A stretch of DNA of 36,777 nucleotides from positions 1 to 36,777 of the forward strand of contig SLDF01000131.1 of NCBI GenBank assembly GCA_007125435.1. Reading direction: 5' to 3'. Positions 6,984-16,020 of the stretch are shown here, piece after piece (within the stretch, counting starts at the first letter, position 1; each line of letters starts with the position of its first letter). The translations under genes and the position numbers were made by a program. The stretch is from Saprospiraceae bacterium (GTDB lineage: Bacteria > Bacteroidota > Bacteroidia > Chitinophagales > Saprospiraceae). The notes under the pieces are model-generated. The model was given only the letters and a program-made list of their open reading frames with translations, was not told the DNA's origin and did no database searches.

Positions 6984-8642
6984 ATGTTTAGAAGGATTTC
7001 TCTTGTATTAGCCGGTCTGATGGCTGCGGTGACTGTCTATGGACAAAGTGACGGAAAGGGTCTTGACGAAAGGATAAATGACTGGTTTACACCTATTTCA
7101 GAAAAGATTACAAGCATAGTATTTTATTCTATACAGGTACAGCCTGGTATATACCTCCCAATAGTGGTCATTATTTTAGTAGGTGGTGCTCTTTACTTCA
7201 CGCTTTTCTTTCGCTTTGTCAATATCCGCAGGATTGGCGTTTCTCTAAATATAGTTCGGGGTAGATATGCTCATATTGAGGAGTTCAAGACACCAGACCC
7301 TAAAGAAGTCAATGTAAGAGTAGAGGGCGGAGATATTACCAAGACCATAAGAGATGAAAGTGTAGAGGGTGAGGTGAGTCATTTTCAGGCTTTGACTGCG
7401 GCATTGTCAGCAACAGTAGGCTTAGGTAATATTGCGGGTGTTGCCATTGCAATAGCTGTTGGCGGTCCAGGAGCTACATTTTGGATGATTATAGCCGGGC
7501 TTCTTGGTATGTCATCAAAGTTTGTAGAGTGTACACTTGGTGTACGATATAGAGAAGTAGATGCAGATGGCACAGTGCATGGAGGCCCTATGTATTATCT
7601 GAGTAAAGGTCTTGGGGAAATTGGGATGAAAAGGCTAGGGAAGGCCTTGGCAATCTTTTTTGCTATCATGTGTGTTGGAGGGTCCCTGGGTGGTGGTAAT
7701 ATGTTTCAAGCTAATCAAGCTGCAGATCAGTTTATTACTCAGTTTAACATTGAGGGGGATTCGATCGGTGTTATATTTGGTCTGATCATGGCGTTTTTAG
7801 TTGGGATTGTGATCATTGGTGGTATCAAGAGAATTGGTTCGGTAGCAGAGAAAGTTGTACCTTTCATGGCTGTTGTATATGTGGGAGCAGCCATCATAAT
7901 TTTGATAGCAAACTATAAGGTTGTGCCCGGTGCGTTTGGGATGATATTTTCCGGTGCATTCTCTCCACAGGCTGCTTTTGGTGGATTTATTGGCGTATTG
8001 ATAACCGGATTTCAAAGAGCTGCTTTTTCGAATGAGGCAGGAGTGGGGTCTTCAGCAATTGCGCATTCGGCAGTGAAGACCTCATTTGCGGCCAGTGAAG
8101 GGTTAGTGGCATTACTAGAACCTTTTATTGATACGGTATTTATTTGCACCATCACAGCATTGGTAATCATTGTTTACAATATGGGTGGGGTGTTCGAGTA
8201 TGGAGATGTTATTAATAATGAAGTGATGATTACAGCTACAGGAGAGAGGCTAGGAGGAGTGACACTGACATCGGCATCTTTCTCGGCAGTCATACCCTGG
8301 TTTCCTTATGTATTGACCATAGCGGTAGTGCTTTTTGCTTTCTCTACTATGTTGTCATGGTCGTACTATGGCCTTCAATCATGGAAGTTTTTGTTTGGGA
8401 AAAGTAAGGCATCAGACATTAGCTTTAAGGTCATGTTCTTGATCTTCATTGTTATTGGCGCCAGTTCTAGTCTAGGTGCGGTTATTGACTTTTCTGATGC
8501 TATGATTTTTGCCATGGTATTCCCTAATATTATAGGACTGCTATTGCTTACGCCAGTGGTAAGAGGGGAGATCAAGCTTTATCTCAAGGCAATCAAGCGG
8601 CTCAAGACTGCGGAAGATAATGGAGAAATAGACAAGCCTTAA
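6984..8642 (+). CDS. Alanine/glycine:cation symporter (AGCS family)
   Basis: Sodium- or proton-coupled inner-membrane carrier for alanine or glycine. It has 552 residues, longer than many family members because of an N-terminal hydrophobic segment resembling a signal peptide (MFRRISLVLAGLMAAVTVYG) and a soluble linker before the core. The core shows about ten or eleven hydrophobic helices. The family signature region lies at about 345-365 (FSNEAGVGSSAIAHSA), and another conserved stretch, TVGLGNIAGVAIAI, lies at about 146-159. The stop is 9 bases before folK, so this, folK and the deoxynucleoside kinase are probably co-transcribed. Family membership is secure; the choice between alanine and glycine is not. 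Confidence 0.9.
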   Translation: MFRRISLVLAGLMAAVTVYGQSDGKGLDERINDWFTPISEKITSIVFYSIQVQPGIYLPIVVIILVGGALYFTLFFRFVNIRRIGVSLNIVRGRYAHIEEFKTPDPKEVNVRVEGGDITKTIRDESVEGEVSHFQALTAALSATVGLGNIAGVAIAIAVGGPGATFWMIIAGLLGMSSKFVECTLGVRYREVDADGTVHGGPMYYLSKGLGEIGMKRLGKALAIFFAIMCVGGSLGGGNMFQANQAADQFITQFNIEGDSIGVIFGLIMAFLVGIVIIGGIKRIGSVAEKVVPFMAVVYVGAAIIILIANYKVVPGAFGMIFSGAFSPQAAFGGFIGVLITGFQRAAFSNEAGVGSSAIAHSAVKTSFAASEGLVALLEPFIDTVFICTITALVIIVYNMGGVFEYGDVINNEVMITATGERLGGVTLTSASFSAVIPWFPYVLTIAVVLFAFSTMLSWSYYGLQSWKFLFGKSKASDISFKVMFLIFIVIGASSSLGAVIDFSDAMIFAMVFPNIIGLLLLTPVVRGEIKLYLKAIKRLKTAEDNGEIDKP

Positions 8643-8651
8643 ATATCAATT

Positions 8652-9146
8652 ATGGATACATTTGCTGTCCTGGCTTTTGGCAGTAATATTGGAGATGGTA
8701 AAGCTATCATATCTGCTGCATATGATAGGTTGTGCGATCAAAGTTGTCAATTATTGTCGTTTTCGTCTTTTTATAAAACCAAGCCGTGGGGTGTTACCGA
8801 TCAGCATGACTTTATAAACTCTGTAGGCTTATTCAAGACAAGCTTGTTGGCTGACCGATTATTAATACAGTGTCAAAAGGTTGAAGCAGAATTGGGCAGG
8901 CAAAAAAGGTATAAATGGGGACCGAGAGAGATTGATATAGACATCATTTACTTTGGCGATCAAATAATAGATCAAAAGGATTTAAAAGTGCCTCATCCTT
9001 TTCTATATGAAAGACTGTTTGTTCTGCAGCCCATGCAGGAAATTATCCCTTATTGGATAGACCCTTTGAAGAGGAAGTCTGTAGGACAGTTATTAGTTGA
9101 CTATAATAATGCGGAAGAGGTAAGAGGACAACTTGATTTTAATTAA
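8652..9146 (+). CDS. folK: 2-amino-4-hydroxy-6-hydroxymethyldihydropteridine diphosphokinase
   Basis: Transfers pyrophosphate from ATP to 6-hydroxymethyl-7,8-dihydropterin in folate synthesis; cytoplasmic. At 164 residues it is of normal length. Recognised by FGSNIGDG at the start (the family's LGSNxGD), KTKPWGVTDQHDFINSV, and the magnesium/ATP signature GPREIDIDIIYFG at about 90-102, followed by VPHPFLYERLFVLQPM. All expected motifs are present. The start at 8652 lies 9 bases after the symporter stop. Confidence 0.95.
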   Translation: MDTFAVLAFGSNIGDGKAIISAAYDRLCDQSCQLLSFSSFYKTKPWGVTDQHDFINSVGLFKTSLLADRLLIQCQKVEAELGRQKRYKWGPREIDIDIIYFGDQIIDQKDLKVPHPFLYERLFVLQPMQEIIPYWIDPLKRKSVGQLLVDYNNAEEVRGQLDFN

Positions 9147-9177
9147 AAAATATCCTTACACATTTGGATACACCATC

Positions 9178-9819
9178 ATGAAGTACATCTGTATCGAAGG
9201 AAATATTGGAGCTGGCAAAACGACCTTAGTGAAACTACTGGCCCAAAGACTTCATGCCACCTCTCTATTTGAAAAGTTTGAGGACAATCCTTTTCTTCCT
9301 ATTTTTTATAAGGATCCGGCAAGGTATGCTTTTCCGGTCGAGTTGCATTTTCTAATGGAGAGGCATCGACAACTTAAGAGGTATTTGATCGATTCTGATT
9401 TATTCAGCTCAGTGATTCTGGCAGATTACTGCCCTCAGAAGTCAATAATTTTTGCCAGAGAGACGTTAGAAGAGCGAGAATTTAGACTGTTTAAAGGGTT
9501 GTTTTCTGAGTTGTTGCAATACATTCCTAAGCCTGACACTATTTTCTTTATCAATCGTGACAGAGAATGGCTGCGACAAAGTATTCAGTCTAGAGGCCGC
9601 TCATATGAAATGGACATGGATGATGCCTATCTGTCTAAAGTGCAGCAATCATATTTGTCTACATTTAAAACATTGCAAGAGCAATCAGTAATATGGATAA
9701 ATGCGGGGGGCATTAATTTTCTAGAAGACCAGAAGAGTCTTGAGAGATTGAGCAGTATGTTGCTATCCAGCTATAATAAAGGTATTCAGTTTGTTGATTT
9801 TCAAAAGGAGGCTATTTGA
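9178..9819 (+). CDS. Deoxynucleoside kinase (dNK/dGK-dAK type)
   Basis: Phosphorylates deoxynucleosides in nucleotide salvage. With the start chosen here it has 213 residues: MKYICIEGNIGAGKTT, with the P-loop at 8-16. An upstream in-frame TTG at 9133 would overlap folK by 14 bases and add 15 residues (ILIKKYPYTFGYT...) not expected in the family, so the ATG at 9178 is preferred. The LID-like arginine segment NRDREWLRQSIQSRGRSYE and the DAYLSKVQQSY stretch fit the family. The usual ERS/DRS-type substrate segment reads ILADYCPQKSI, a Bacteroidota-like form. Substrate preference cannot be stated. It is probably the last gene of the symporter-folK operon. Confidence 0.88.
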   Translation: MKYICIEGNIGAGKTTLVKLLAQRLHATSLFEKFEDNPFLPIFYKDPARYAFPVELHFLMERHRQLKRYLIDSDLFSSVILADYCPQKSIIFARETLEEREFRLFKGLFSELLQYIPKPDTIFFINRDREWLRQSIQSRGRSYEMDMDDAYLSKVQQSYLSTFKTLQEQSVIWINAGGINFLEDQKSLERLSSMLLSSYNKGIQFVDFQKEAI

Positions 9820-9839
9820 GATTTGAGGTAAAAGTGAAA

Positions 9840-9859
9840 GGCCGACCCGTTGGCCGGCC
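9840..9859. terminator. Hairpin between convergent genes, likely terminator
   Basis: GGCCGACC-CGTT-GGCCGGCC forms an 8-bp stem with one mismatch and a 4-base loop, between the kinase stop (9819) and the protease stop (9870). On the minus strand it is followed by a T-rich run (TTTCACTTTT), so it suits the protease gene best. It may work in both directions. Confidence 0.6.
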
Positions 9860-9869
9860 CTGCACAAAC

Positions 9870-12251
9870 TCATTGCTTCACAAATTTGTGCTGCATTACA
9901 CGGTTTTTGTGTGTGAGTACCAGGACATATGTTCCCGGGATTAATTGATTTAAGTCCAAGGCTTGTGTTGTTTCACCTTTTTTAAAATGAACGTCATCAA
10001 AAAGCAATGATTCACCTAAAATATTCAAAACACTAACTGTACCAGAACCTTCATGATTACTTTGCACAGTATAAATTAAATCTCTATCTACAGGATTTGG
10101 GTAAGCTTTTGTCAAATTTACCTCCTCTATGACATGGTCTGGGTCCACACTATGATCATACATGGCGCTGCCTCTAGGCACTATATTGATAGTGTAGTCC
10201 TCGACCTCACCTTCATTAAATGTCTCGCATGCTGTAGCATGGCCTCCATACTTCAAAGCTATACGGAGCCTTGTTTGACCAATTGAAACATCTTCTGGAA
10301 TATGGATGACTCTTGCCATCGGATTGCTGGAGTTAGATATTCTTCCAAACACTAGCTCACCTTCATCATTGAAACTACCATTACCATCATAGTCTATCCA
10401 CATGCGCCAAAATAGTGCTACAGGTCCTACTACGACATCCGATTGAAACTTGATTACATAAGATTTGCCAGGTTCGATTTCTGTTGACATATGTGTTGCA
10501 TCAAAATATCCGCCATCAGAGCCTGAAATACGATTGATGTCGCCTAGCTCAAATAGCGATATCCATTGTAGCGCTGAATTGAGCCCTCTAGCGTCACAGT
10601 AATCATCATGACCCGGTGTAGTGAAGTTTAATCTTGCTGAAGGCTGGCTGTGATCAGTAGAGTCGCACCATGCCACGACCTCTACTGCATAATCAGTAGA
10701 TAAATCCAGATATTCTAGCTCGATAGCAGTTGTATCAACTTTTACAGAAGTCCACTTGTCAGTTGTATCCTTGATGTCTTTATATTTGATCTCGTACTCC
10801 TGGACGGCTTGAAATGGAATCCATGATATTTTGACATACTCTGTAGTTAAGTCATCAATTTTTAGACCTCCCGGTCTTTGGCATACTTGATCATCATCGA
10901 CAATACAGGATGATAAGCAAGGCGCATTAAAAACGCGATGTCTGATTCTATCACCGGGTAAAGGACCAAAACCGTTTGCAAAATTGATGCCGTGTGATGT
11001 TAAATGGCAATAGGACATGACAGTACCACCATTGTCAGGCGCTTGTCCTCTATTGCAGGCGCCTTCTGGTCTAAAGCAATCGTCTATCGGTCCGCCGGGC
11101 CAACCACACCAATGTGTATGTCTTGAACCTAAATTGTGCCCTATCTCGTGCGCAATGACTTCAACAGACCACGAATATATTGGTATGTTGTCAAAGTCTG
11201 CATGAATATTGCTATAAGCATACCTGAAGCTTTTGTGGCAAAGTACATCAAGCCAGGCTACGCCTCCCAGATTTTTACCACCAAGTGCTGCAAGGTGTGC
11301 GATGGTTCCATTATATGTATTTCTGAGGTTTCTAAACTGATTCAGAGCTATCACAGCACTTGAGCTGCTATACGGGTCTCTGGATGTCCATACATGCACT
11401 TCAGAAAGAAAAATGTTTATAGATTCATTGTGATATAAAGCTGCTACATTATTAAATATAGATGCAATATACTGAACGGATTTGACGACAGTTCCTTTGG
11501 CTCGATAAAGGGCATGGTCAACTTCCATATAAACATCGATACATTTACTGGTTGTGCCACCATTCCCCTTATCAAGTCCATCATCATCCGCATTTTTCAA
11601 AAGATGTGTCTGTTCGATAAGGTCTGTACTGCATTGGTCGGAACGGGTTAATAACAAATCTTCTGAAGCATAAAAAATATGAATATCCTCTCCTTCTACA
11701 GGTGCTAGAATGTGATTGCCGGTCTCATCAGAGTACATACCAATAATATGATCTTCAAACACCGAAAAAGCCGCAATTGTCCCCGGCTTATATTTACATA
11801 TACCCCTGTAAAACTTCCCTAATTCTTCGATTTTTATCTTTTCTTGTCCTGCTGTCGTGCTCACCAGAAAGTCGTCTGAAAAGTTTTGGCATTCTACCAA
11901 TTCAAACTCTACCTCTCCTCCATCTTTGAAAGGTAGGGATAGGTTGATAATACCCTCTTCAGGTGTTTTCAAAATCGTTTTTAATGCTGACTTATTTAAG
12001 TCAAGATAAGTAGCATCAGTCAATACATTCTTGTGATTATTTCGGGATTTTGAGGTTGAAACACTGAAGGGCTTAAACTCAGTGCCAGAAAATCCACTTT
12101 GCTTACGACTCTCTATTAGTTCTGTAAGCTTTCGATCAGGTGGAACGTCAGGAAACTCTGACGATTCTTGTTGCTGTGACCAGGATAACGGCGCATATAT
12201 CCATAAAGACAACACTGTTACCACTAGCACTTTAAGGTTAGTGTAATGCAT
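9870..12251 (-). CDS. Secreted M12B-like zinc metalloprotease with fibronectin III and T9SS sorting domains
   Basis: Predicted extracellular protease exported by the type IX secretion system. I place the start at the ATG ending at 12251 (MHYTNLKVLVVTVLSLWIYA), because this gives a proper signal peptide ending in WSQ and a 793-residue protein; the longer frame adds 39 residues of improbable sequence. After a propeptide-like region (about 27-230), the metzincin domain has the zinc motif HEIGHNLGSRH (H368, E369, H372, H378) and a Met-turn GTVMSYC (M412). A fibronectin III-like domain follows (about 459-547), then a GEVEDYT-type domain (about 548-670, GEVEDYTINI), then a T9SS type A sorting domain (KAYPNPVDRD to the C-terminal KFVKQ). 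Domain assignment is firm; its substrate is unknown. Confidence 0.88.
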   Translation of the reverse strand: MHYTNLKVLVVTVLSLWIYAPLSWSQQQESSEFPDVPPDRKLTELIESRKQSGFSGTEFKPFSVSTSKSRNNHKNVLTDATYLDLNKSALKTILKTPEEGIINLSLPFKDGGEVEFELVECQNFSDDFLVSTTAGQEKIKIEELGKFYRGICKYKPGTIAAFSVFEDHIIGMYSDETGNHILAPVEGEDIHIFYASEDLLLTRSDQCSTDLIEQTHLLKNADDDGLDKGNGGTTSKCIDVYMEVDHALYRAKGTVVKSVQYIASIFNNVAALYHNESINIFLSEVHVWTSRDPYSSSSAVIALNQFRNLRNTYNGTIAHLAALGGKNLGGVAWLDVLCHKSFRYAYSNIHADFDNIPIYSWSVEVIAHEIGHNLGSRHTHWCGWPGGPIDDCFRPEGACNRGQAPDNGGTVMSYCHLTSHGINFANGFGPLPGDRIRHRVFNAPCLSSCIVDDDQVCQRPGGLKIDDLTTEYVKISWIPFQAVQEYEIKYKDIKDTTDKWTSVKVDTTAIELEYLDLSTDYAVEVVAWCDSTDHSQPSARLNFTTPGHDDYCDARGLNSALQWISLFELGDINRISGSDGGYFDATHMSTEIEPGKSYVIKFQSDVVVGPVALFWRMWIDYDGNGSFNDEGELVFGRISNSSNPMARVIHIPEDVSIGQTRLRIALKYGGHATACETFNEGEVEDYTINIVPRGSAMYDHSVDPDHVIEEVNLTKAYPNPVDRDLIYTVQSNHEGSGTVSVLNILGESLLFDDVHFKKGETTQALDLNQLIPGTYVLVLTHKNRVMQHKFVKQ

Positions 12252-12989
12252 AATAATAAATTGTTTTTCCGAGTAAATCCGGTATAAATGTAGAAGCATA
12301 CTATAGAAAAAACAAGTGTTTTTATACATATTTATTATTGTTATGTCTAATATACAGAACACCAGCATTGTCCATGTAAAAATATTTTTTTGTTTGATTG
12401 TGCGAAATGCCCTATTTTCTGAGTGAATATGCTATTATATTGAGCGAATGACACCAAATGGCTATTAAAGTTTTTTGGGTTTTGCAGTCATGGCTCGTGA
12501 AGTATAATATTGTCCGCAACATGGCTTCAGACAATACGTCAAGATAATTCCGGTCTTTCAGTAACAAAAGTCTGGTCGAGTCCATTAGAGAGCTCGCCAA
12601 TGCATAATTTGGGTGTAAAGGTTGCAAAATGCAGCATCGCTCTTGTTTTATCGAATACTGACATAGCAATTATGATACATGGAAGGTTGGATTGTTAGAC
12701 CGGGTGACAGGTAGAAAGGAGCTGTTTCACCAATGTATGATTCTCCTTACGACGTAAAACTACAAAGAAGTAAGATTAATATAACCTTACTTCTTCATAA
12801 ATTTTAAGATGCTGCCTTGATTAGACACATGCAGCCTTTGAAAATACTGATTGTTTTTCCGAAAATCCTACAGTAAAAATATTTCTTTTATCTTGCATGG
12901 ACAAATTATATTGTACATAATTTTTATAATTATGTATAAAGCATTTAAATACAACATAATAGGTTGGTAATTATTTTTAATCAAAAAGT
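12252..12989. other. Long intergenic stretch between divergent genes
   Basis: 738 bases between the protease and glycosyltransferase starts. Short frames exist on both strands at about 12412-12698, but neither has a recognisable domain or signal peptide and they overlap each other, so no gene is called. The only notable structure is the perfect inverted repeat at 12765-12795. The promoters of both flanking genes must lie here. Confidence 0.5.
12765..12795. promoter_or_regulatory. Perfect 10-bp inverted repeat
   Basis: AAGAAGTAAG (12765-12774) and CTTACTTCTT (12786-12795) are exact complements across an 11-base spacer. It could be a transcription-stopping stem, an operator, or the relic of a larger structure. 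No T-run follows on either strand. Confidence 0.45.
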
Positions 12990-14456
12990 ATGAAACGCCC
13001 TTTATTTCGAGTGAATGCTGCATTCTGGCTAGTGAGTGCACTGTTTTATCTAGTAAGCCATTTAGTTTTGCGCTTCTACTTTCACGATCTATGGAAGGAT
13101 GAATGGCAGTCATGGTTTGTAGTACGAGATATGTCCACCATAGATATGCTAAAATTTTTATATTATGAAGGGCATCCTTCCTTGTGGTACCTTTACCTCA
13201 AGCCTTTCACATTGCTTTCTGAGTGGATCAGAGACGATATTTTGATCAAGGTAGCTCATGCTTTGCCATTCATCGGCTTTGTGTTTTTAATGTCTTCATT
13301 TCGCAAAGTTCCTACCTGGCTTCTAGCTTTATTCCTATTGGGGTACTTCCCGTTTTATGAGTATGGGCTCATTAGTAGAGGGTACATTTTTGTTTGCCTG
13401 ACTTTATTTGGTATTGTGAGGCTGCACGATACATCTTTCAAGTATCGTCACTGGTGGTTAGCAAGTTTGTATTTCTTAGCTTGCCAGACAGAAGTGTATG
13501 GTCTGATTGGCGCCGGTCTGCTTTATTTCTATTATTACATTATGCCCACAGGGCCCAGTGTGAAGGTTGTGATCAAGAAGTTGTCCGACCAAGAGGTCTT
13601 TACACCTTTCTTAGCCTTGTGTTTGGGTGTTCTGGTATTTTACATCACAGTCAATTGGGCGCCAGATGCTGATGAGGTGAGAGGGCGATTGGTAAACATC
13701 ATGTCAGCCTATGATGGTAAGACTGGATTTGCACAGGCTTTTCACGGTATATTTGGGCGTACATTTTTTCCGTTTAGCGGCATCTCAAGTGTTAATAACA
13801 TCTTGCCCATTTCTGTCTGGAGTAGCTTGGCATTGATATCTGCAGGTATAGTCTTATGGCCTTTTAAGCGGTTGCTCATACTTTTTACTATCTATGCATC
13901 TTTGGTGCTGTTCTTTGCTTCCACTACTTACTCAGGTGGATTGAGACAGTGGGGGATGGCTTACGTGTTTTTCATGGTTTGCGTGTTTATGATGGACTTT
14001 TCACTTATAAAAAAGAATCAAAGTGTATTGCTGGCACTTTTGTTGATTCTCATTAGCCATAGTATTTACAATGTGATAGCGGTAAGAGACTCCATCAGAT
14101 TCCCATTCACTAATGCCAGGCTGACTGGTCTTTACATTCAAAGTAAATTGCCACCTTCAGCGCCTATTGTAGGGATTAGCCCATTTAATACAGCTGCTGC
14201 TTCCGGTTACGCAGATCGCATGTTTTACGAATTGCCTGAAGGCGTTCCATTTACCTACTTCAGATGGTTAGAAAAGGTTTATTATCCCCCCGAAGAAGAA
14301 CTTAGGTTGTTTGCTGCTTACAAGAAGGCTTCTGTATTATATGTCATCACCCATGAGCCCATTAGTCCAGATAGGTATCCGTCACTTCGGCTTGTGAAAG
14401 CATTCGATTCATTCAGTCTCAAAAACGAAAACTTTTACATTTACCAATTGATATGA
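12990..14456 (+). CDS. GT-C type membrane glycosyltransferase (ArnT/PMT-like)
   Basis: 488 residues with about ten hydrophobic helices. After the first helix an acidic pair (D37, E38 in WKDEWQSWF) stands in the first external loop, as in polyprenyl-phosphate-sugar transferases of the GT-C fold, and is followed by YYEGHPSLWYLYLKPF, a pattern common in this family. The C-terminal part (about 385-488) is soluble and probably lies in the periplasm. The likely role is transfer of a sugar from a lipid-linked donor to a cell-surface acceptor. Donor and acceptor cannot be inferred, and no other envelope glycan genes adjoin it. It converges on the lipoprotein gene, with 26 bases between their stops. 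Confidence 0.7.
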   Translation: MKRPLFRVNAAFWLVSALFYLVSHLVLRFYFHDLWKDEWQSWFVVRDMSTIDMLKFLYYEGHPSLWYLYLKPFTLLSEWIRDDILIKVAHALPFIGFVFLMSSFRKVPTWLLALFLLGYFPFYEYGLISRGYIFVCLTLFGIVRLHDTSFKYRHWWLASLYFLACQTEVYGLIGAGLLYFYYYIMPTGPSVKVVIKKLSDQEVFTPFLALCLGVLVFYITVNWAPDADEVRGRLVNIMSAYDGKTGFAQAFHGIFGRTFFPFSGISSVNNILPISVWSSLALISAGIVLWPFKRLLILFTIYASLVLFFASTTYSGGLRQWGMAYVFFMVCVFMMDFSLIKKNQSVLLALLLILISHSIYNVIAVRDSIRFPFTNARLTGLYIQSKLPPSAPIVGISPFNTAAASGYADRMFYELPEGVPFTYFRWLEKVYYPPEEELRLFAAYKKASVLYVITHEPISPDRYPSLRLVKAFDSFSLKNENFYIYQLI

Positions 14457-14482
14457 TGTCTAAGTGCCAATAGATACGAGCA

Positions 14483-15400
14483 TTATCTCTGCAACAGACG
14501 TTGTATCAGCTCCTGATCAAAATATCTCGGCTTGACTATGTAATCGACTTGGTCTCTATCACTTTCTATAGAGATATGATCTAGAGCTCCATTACTATAG
14601 ATGTAGGTTTCATGAATAGTTATATTATCCGGTAATGCTTTTATCTTTCTACTGCTTAATCGTTGCATGTCATCATATTCCACGATGATTTCGTGTCTGA
14701 AGACCCTGCCCATTATTTTGTCTTTTACATCATATTGTTTGATCACGCCGTCATTGTCCATTTGTAGAATTACCTGCCTTTTTTGGTTTCTATTTATCTT
14801 GTTTGATCTTTTTAGTCTATTATCGGTAAGTGTTTCGACTTTCCATCCTTCTGTTTTTTCGCTTAGTTCTTTGTGATCAAGGCCTAGAGACTTATTCACA
14901 GTGAATATGCGATTGCAATTCAATGGTGCCATATCATCTAGATCAAAGAGACTTTTGAAGCAGATTATCTCGTTGCGATTGTCGCTTTTATATACTTCAT
15001 ATCTGAATAATGCATCATAATACCTTTCTAAATCATCCAGATATAAAAGACCTGTTACCCTCATTAGGGTATTTGATCTTGAATGAGGGTTAGTTATGTT
15101 GCCATGCAGAGATATGGCGTCCAGCCCATCTTCAGCAGCTTGTTTTTTTAGATCATCTATCACTTCGCTCAGATCCGTATTCGGCTCGATGACAAATTGG
15201 TACAGTTTTACCTTTTTATAAGGTCGATCCGGCCACGGTTCATCATGTAGGTACACATCTATACTTCCGGTATGTGGTACCATCGGGAAGTCTGTAAACT
15301 TATGTTTTGTTTCAATGATCCGGACATATGGCGCTGGTGCACACATGGTTATACTCAGCATTAATGCTAAAAGGCCGACTAAAGGGAATAATTTTCTCAT
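14483..15400 (-). CDS. Hypothetical lipoprotein
   Basis: It has 305 residues. The signal peptide ends in LSITMC, giving a lipidated Cys20. Residues about 38-100 (SIDVYLHDEPWPDRPYKKVK..., LKKQAAEDGLDAISLHG) form an alpha/beta unit like the small domains in which a periplasmic protein lists 'PYKKV' and 'GADAI'-type motifs. The rest is polar and beta-rich with many charged residues. No domain was recognised with confidence. It stands alone on the minus strand, upstream of which lies a large repeat cluster. Confidence 0.7.
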   Translation of the reverse strand: MRKLFPLVGLLALMLSITMCAPAPYVRIIETKHKFTDFPMVPHTGSIDVYLHDEPWPDRPYKKVKLYQFVIEPNTDLSEVIDDLKKQAAEDGLDAISLHGNITNPHSRSNTLMRVTGLLYLDDLERYYDALFRYEVYKSDNRNEIICFKSLFDLDDMAPLNCNRIFTVNKSLGLDHKELSEKTEGWKVETLTDNRLKRSNKINRNQKRQVILQMDNDGVIKQYDVKDKIMGRVFRHEIIVEYDDMQRLSSRKIKALPDNITIHETYIYSNGALDHISIESDRDQVDYIVKPRYFDQELIQRLLQR

Positions 15401-15449
15401 AGTTTATTAAGATTATTGGGTTTGCTACCGTCATCTTGACGATCTGCCC

Positions 15450-15457
15450 CAAAAATA
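15450..15457 (-). promoter_or_regulatory. Candidate -7 box for the lipoprotein gene
   Basis: On the minus strand the bases read TATTTTTG, an exact match to TAnnTTTG, 49 bases before the ATG at 15400. No -33 partner is visible. Confidence 0.2.
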
Positions 15458-15527
15458 ACAATTGAAATGGTTTTATCTCATATCTTAACTTGACTTTTAT
15501 ATTGTGCATATTGTTATTGGAGTTTCT

Positions 15528-15704
15528 GGGCGTGACCTCACCACCCAGCTAAGGCTGGATGGTGAGGTCGGGCTATCCGCTTGTATTCACTACATATCTA
15601 TGGAGTGTCGCTACAGATGATGTTCGGCTTCTTCCAGTCGCCGACACATCTGTGCTCCACTAACCATAGATATATAGTTCATATCGCTTCTATCCCTCAC
15701 GCAG
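15528..15704 (-). repeat. Structured repeat family 1, copy 2 (inverted)
   Basis: The reverse complement of the outer parts matches 4229-4393. The CACGCC-end side contains a 14-bp stem with one mismatch (15535-15568, loop TAAG). The variable middle folds on its own: ATATCTATGG (15593-15602) is complementary to CCATAGATAT (15664-15673), with a further CAGATG/CATCTG stem inside. The region is probably a long multi-branched hairpin. Confidence 0.65.
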
Positions 15705-15764
15705 TCAAGTTTGATTATTATGATTGAACACAAAGTAAAGTAGTGCCAATGAAGTTTAGTCGTC

Positions 15765-15926
15765 GCCGAGCCAGAGGTGGCTCGGTTCCTTCGTGTAGGA
15801 TTGCGATTTTGATCAAGAATTGAAGAAGCTGAGCCGAGGGCGGCTCAGTTCTCTCGTTATTGGATTGACGTTTTTGATGATGATTAGGTCGACGCTTAGC
15901 CAGAGACGGCTCAGTTCCTTCGTTAT
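15765..15926. repeat. Three 63-66 bp tandem units, each opening with a GAGCC/GGCTC hairpin
   Basis: Hairpins GAGCCAGAGGTGGCTC (15768), GAGCCGAGGGCGGCTC (15831) and TAGCCAGAGACGGCTC (15897) are each followed by a CRGTTCYYTCGT-like stretch and a GATTGNS-like segment. The unit length being near a multiple of three makes frames on both strands look protein-like, but I regard it as non-coding. Confidence 0.7.
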
Positions 15927-15950
15927 CAGATTGACATTTAGTCAATCTGA
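15927..15950. repeat. Inverted repeat closing the 66-bp array
   Basis: CAGATTGAC and TCAATCTG are complementary around a short ATTTAG loop. They lie between the 66-bp units and the 15-bp tandem repeat. Confidence 0.6.
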
Positions 15951-15960
15951 TTGCTACGCA

Positions 15961-16019
15961 CCACTCAGTCATGCACCGTTCAGTCATGCATCATTCGGTC
16001 ATGTACCATTCAGTCAAGT
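15961..16019. repeat. 15-bp tandem repeat, four copies
   Basis: Four head-to-tail degenerate copies of a unit like ACCATTCAGTCATGC. In reverse complement the unit contains GACYGAATGG, which occurs once at the equivalent place in structured-repeat copy 1 (4304-4313). The array therefore looks like an expansion inside a family 1 element. Confidence 0.75.
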
Positions 16020-16020
16020 C

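Noticed and set aside
9133..9177. TTG start for the deoxynucleoside kinase
   Set aside because: It overlaps folK and adds residues outside the family; the ATG at 9178 places the P-loop normally.
12252..12368. Longer start for the metalloprotease
   Set aside because: The added 39 residues precede a complete signal peptide that begins at the ATG ending at 12251.
12412..12698. Overlapping short frames on both strands in the gap before the glycosyltransferase
   Set aside because: No recognisable motif, and both strands are open over the same bases, as expected by chance.
15765..16019. CRISPR-like direct repeats
   Set aside because: The 63-66 bp and 15-bp units are contiguous and degenerate, without unique spacers of constant length, and no cas gene is near.
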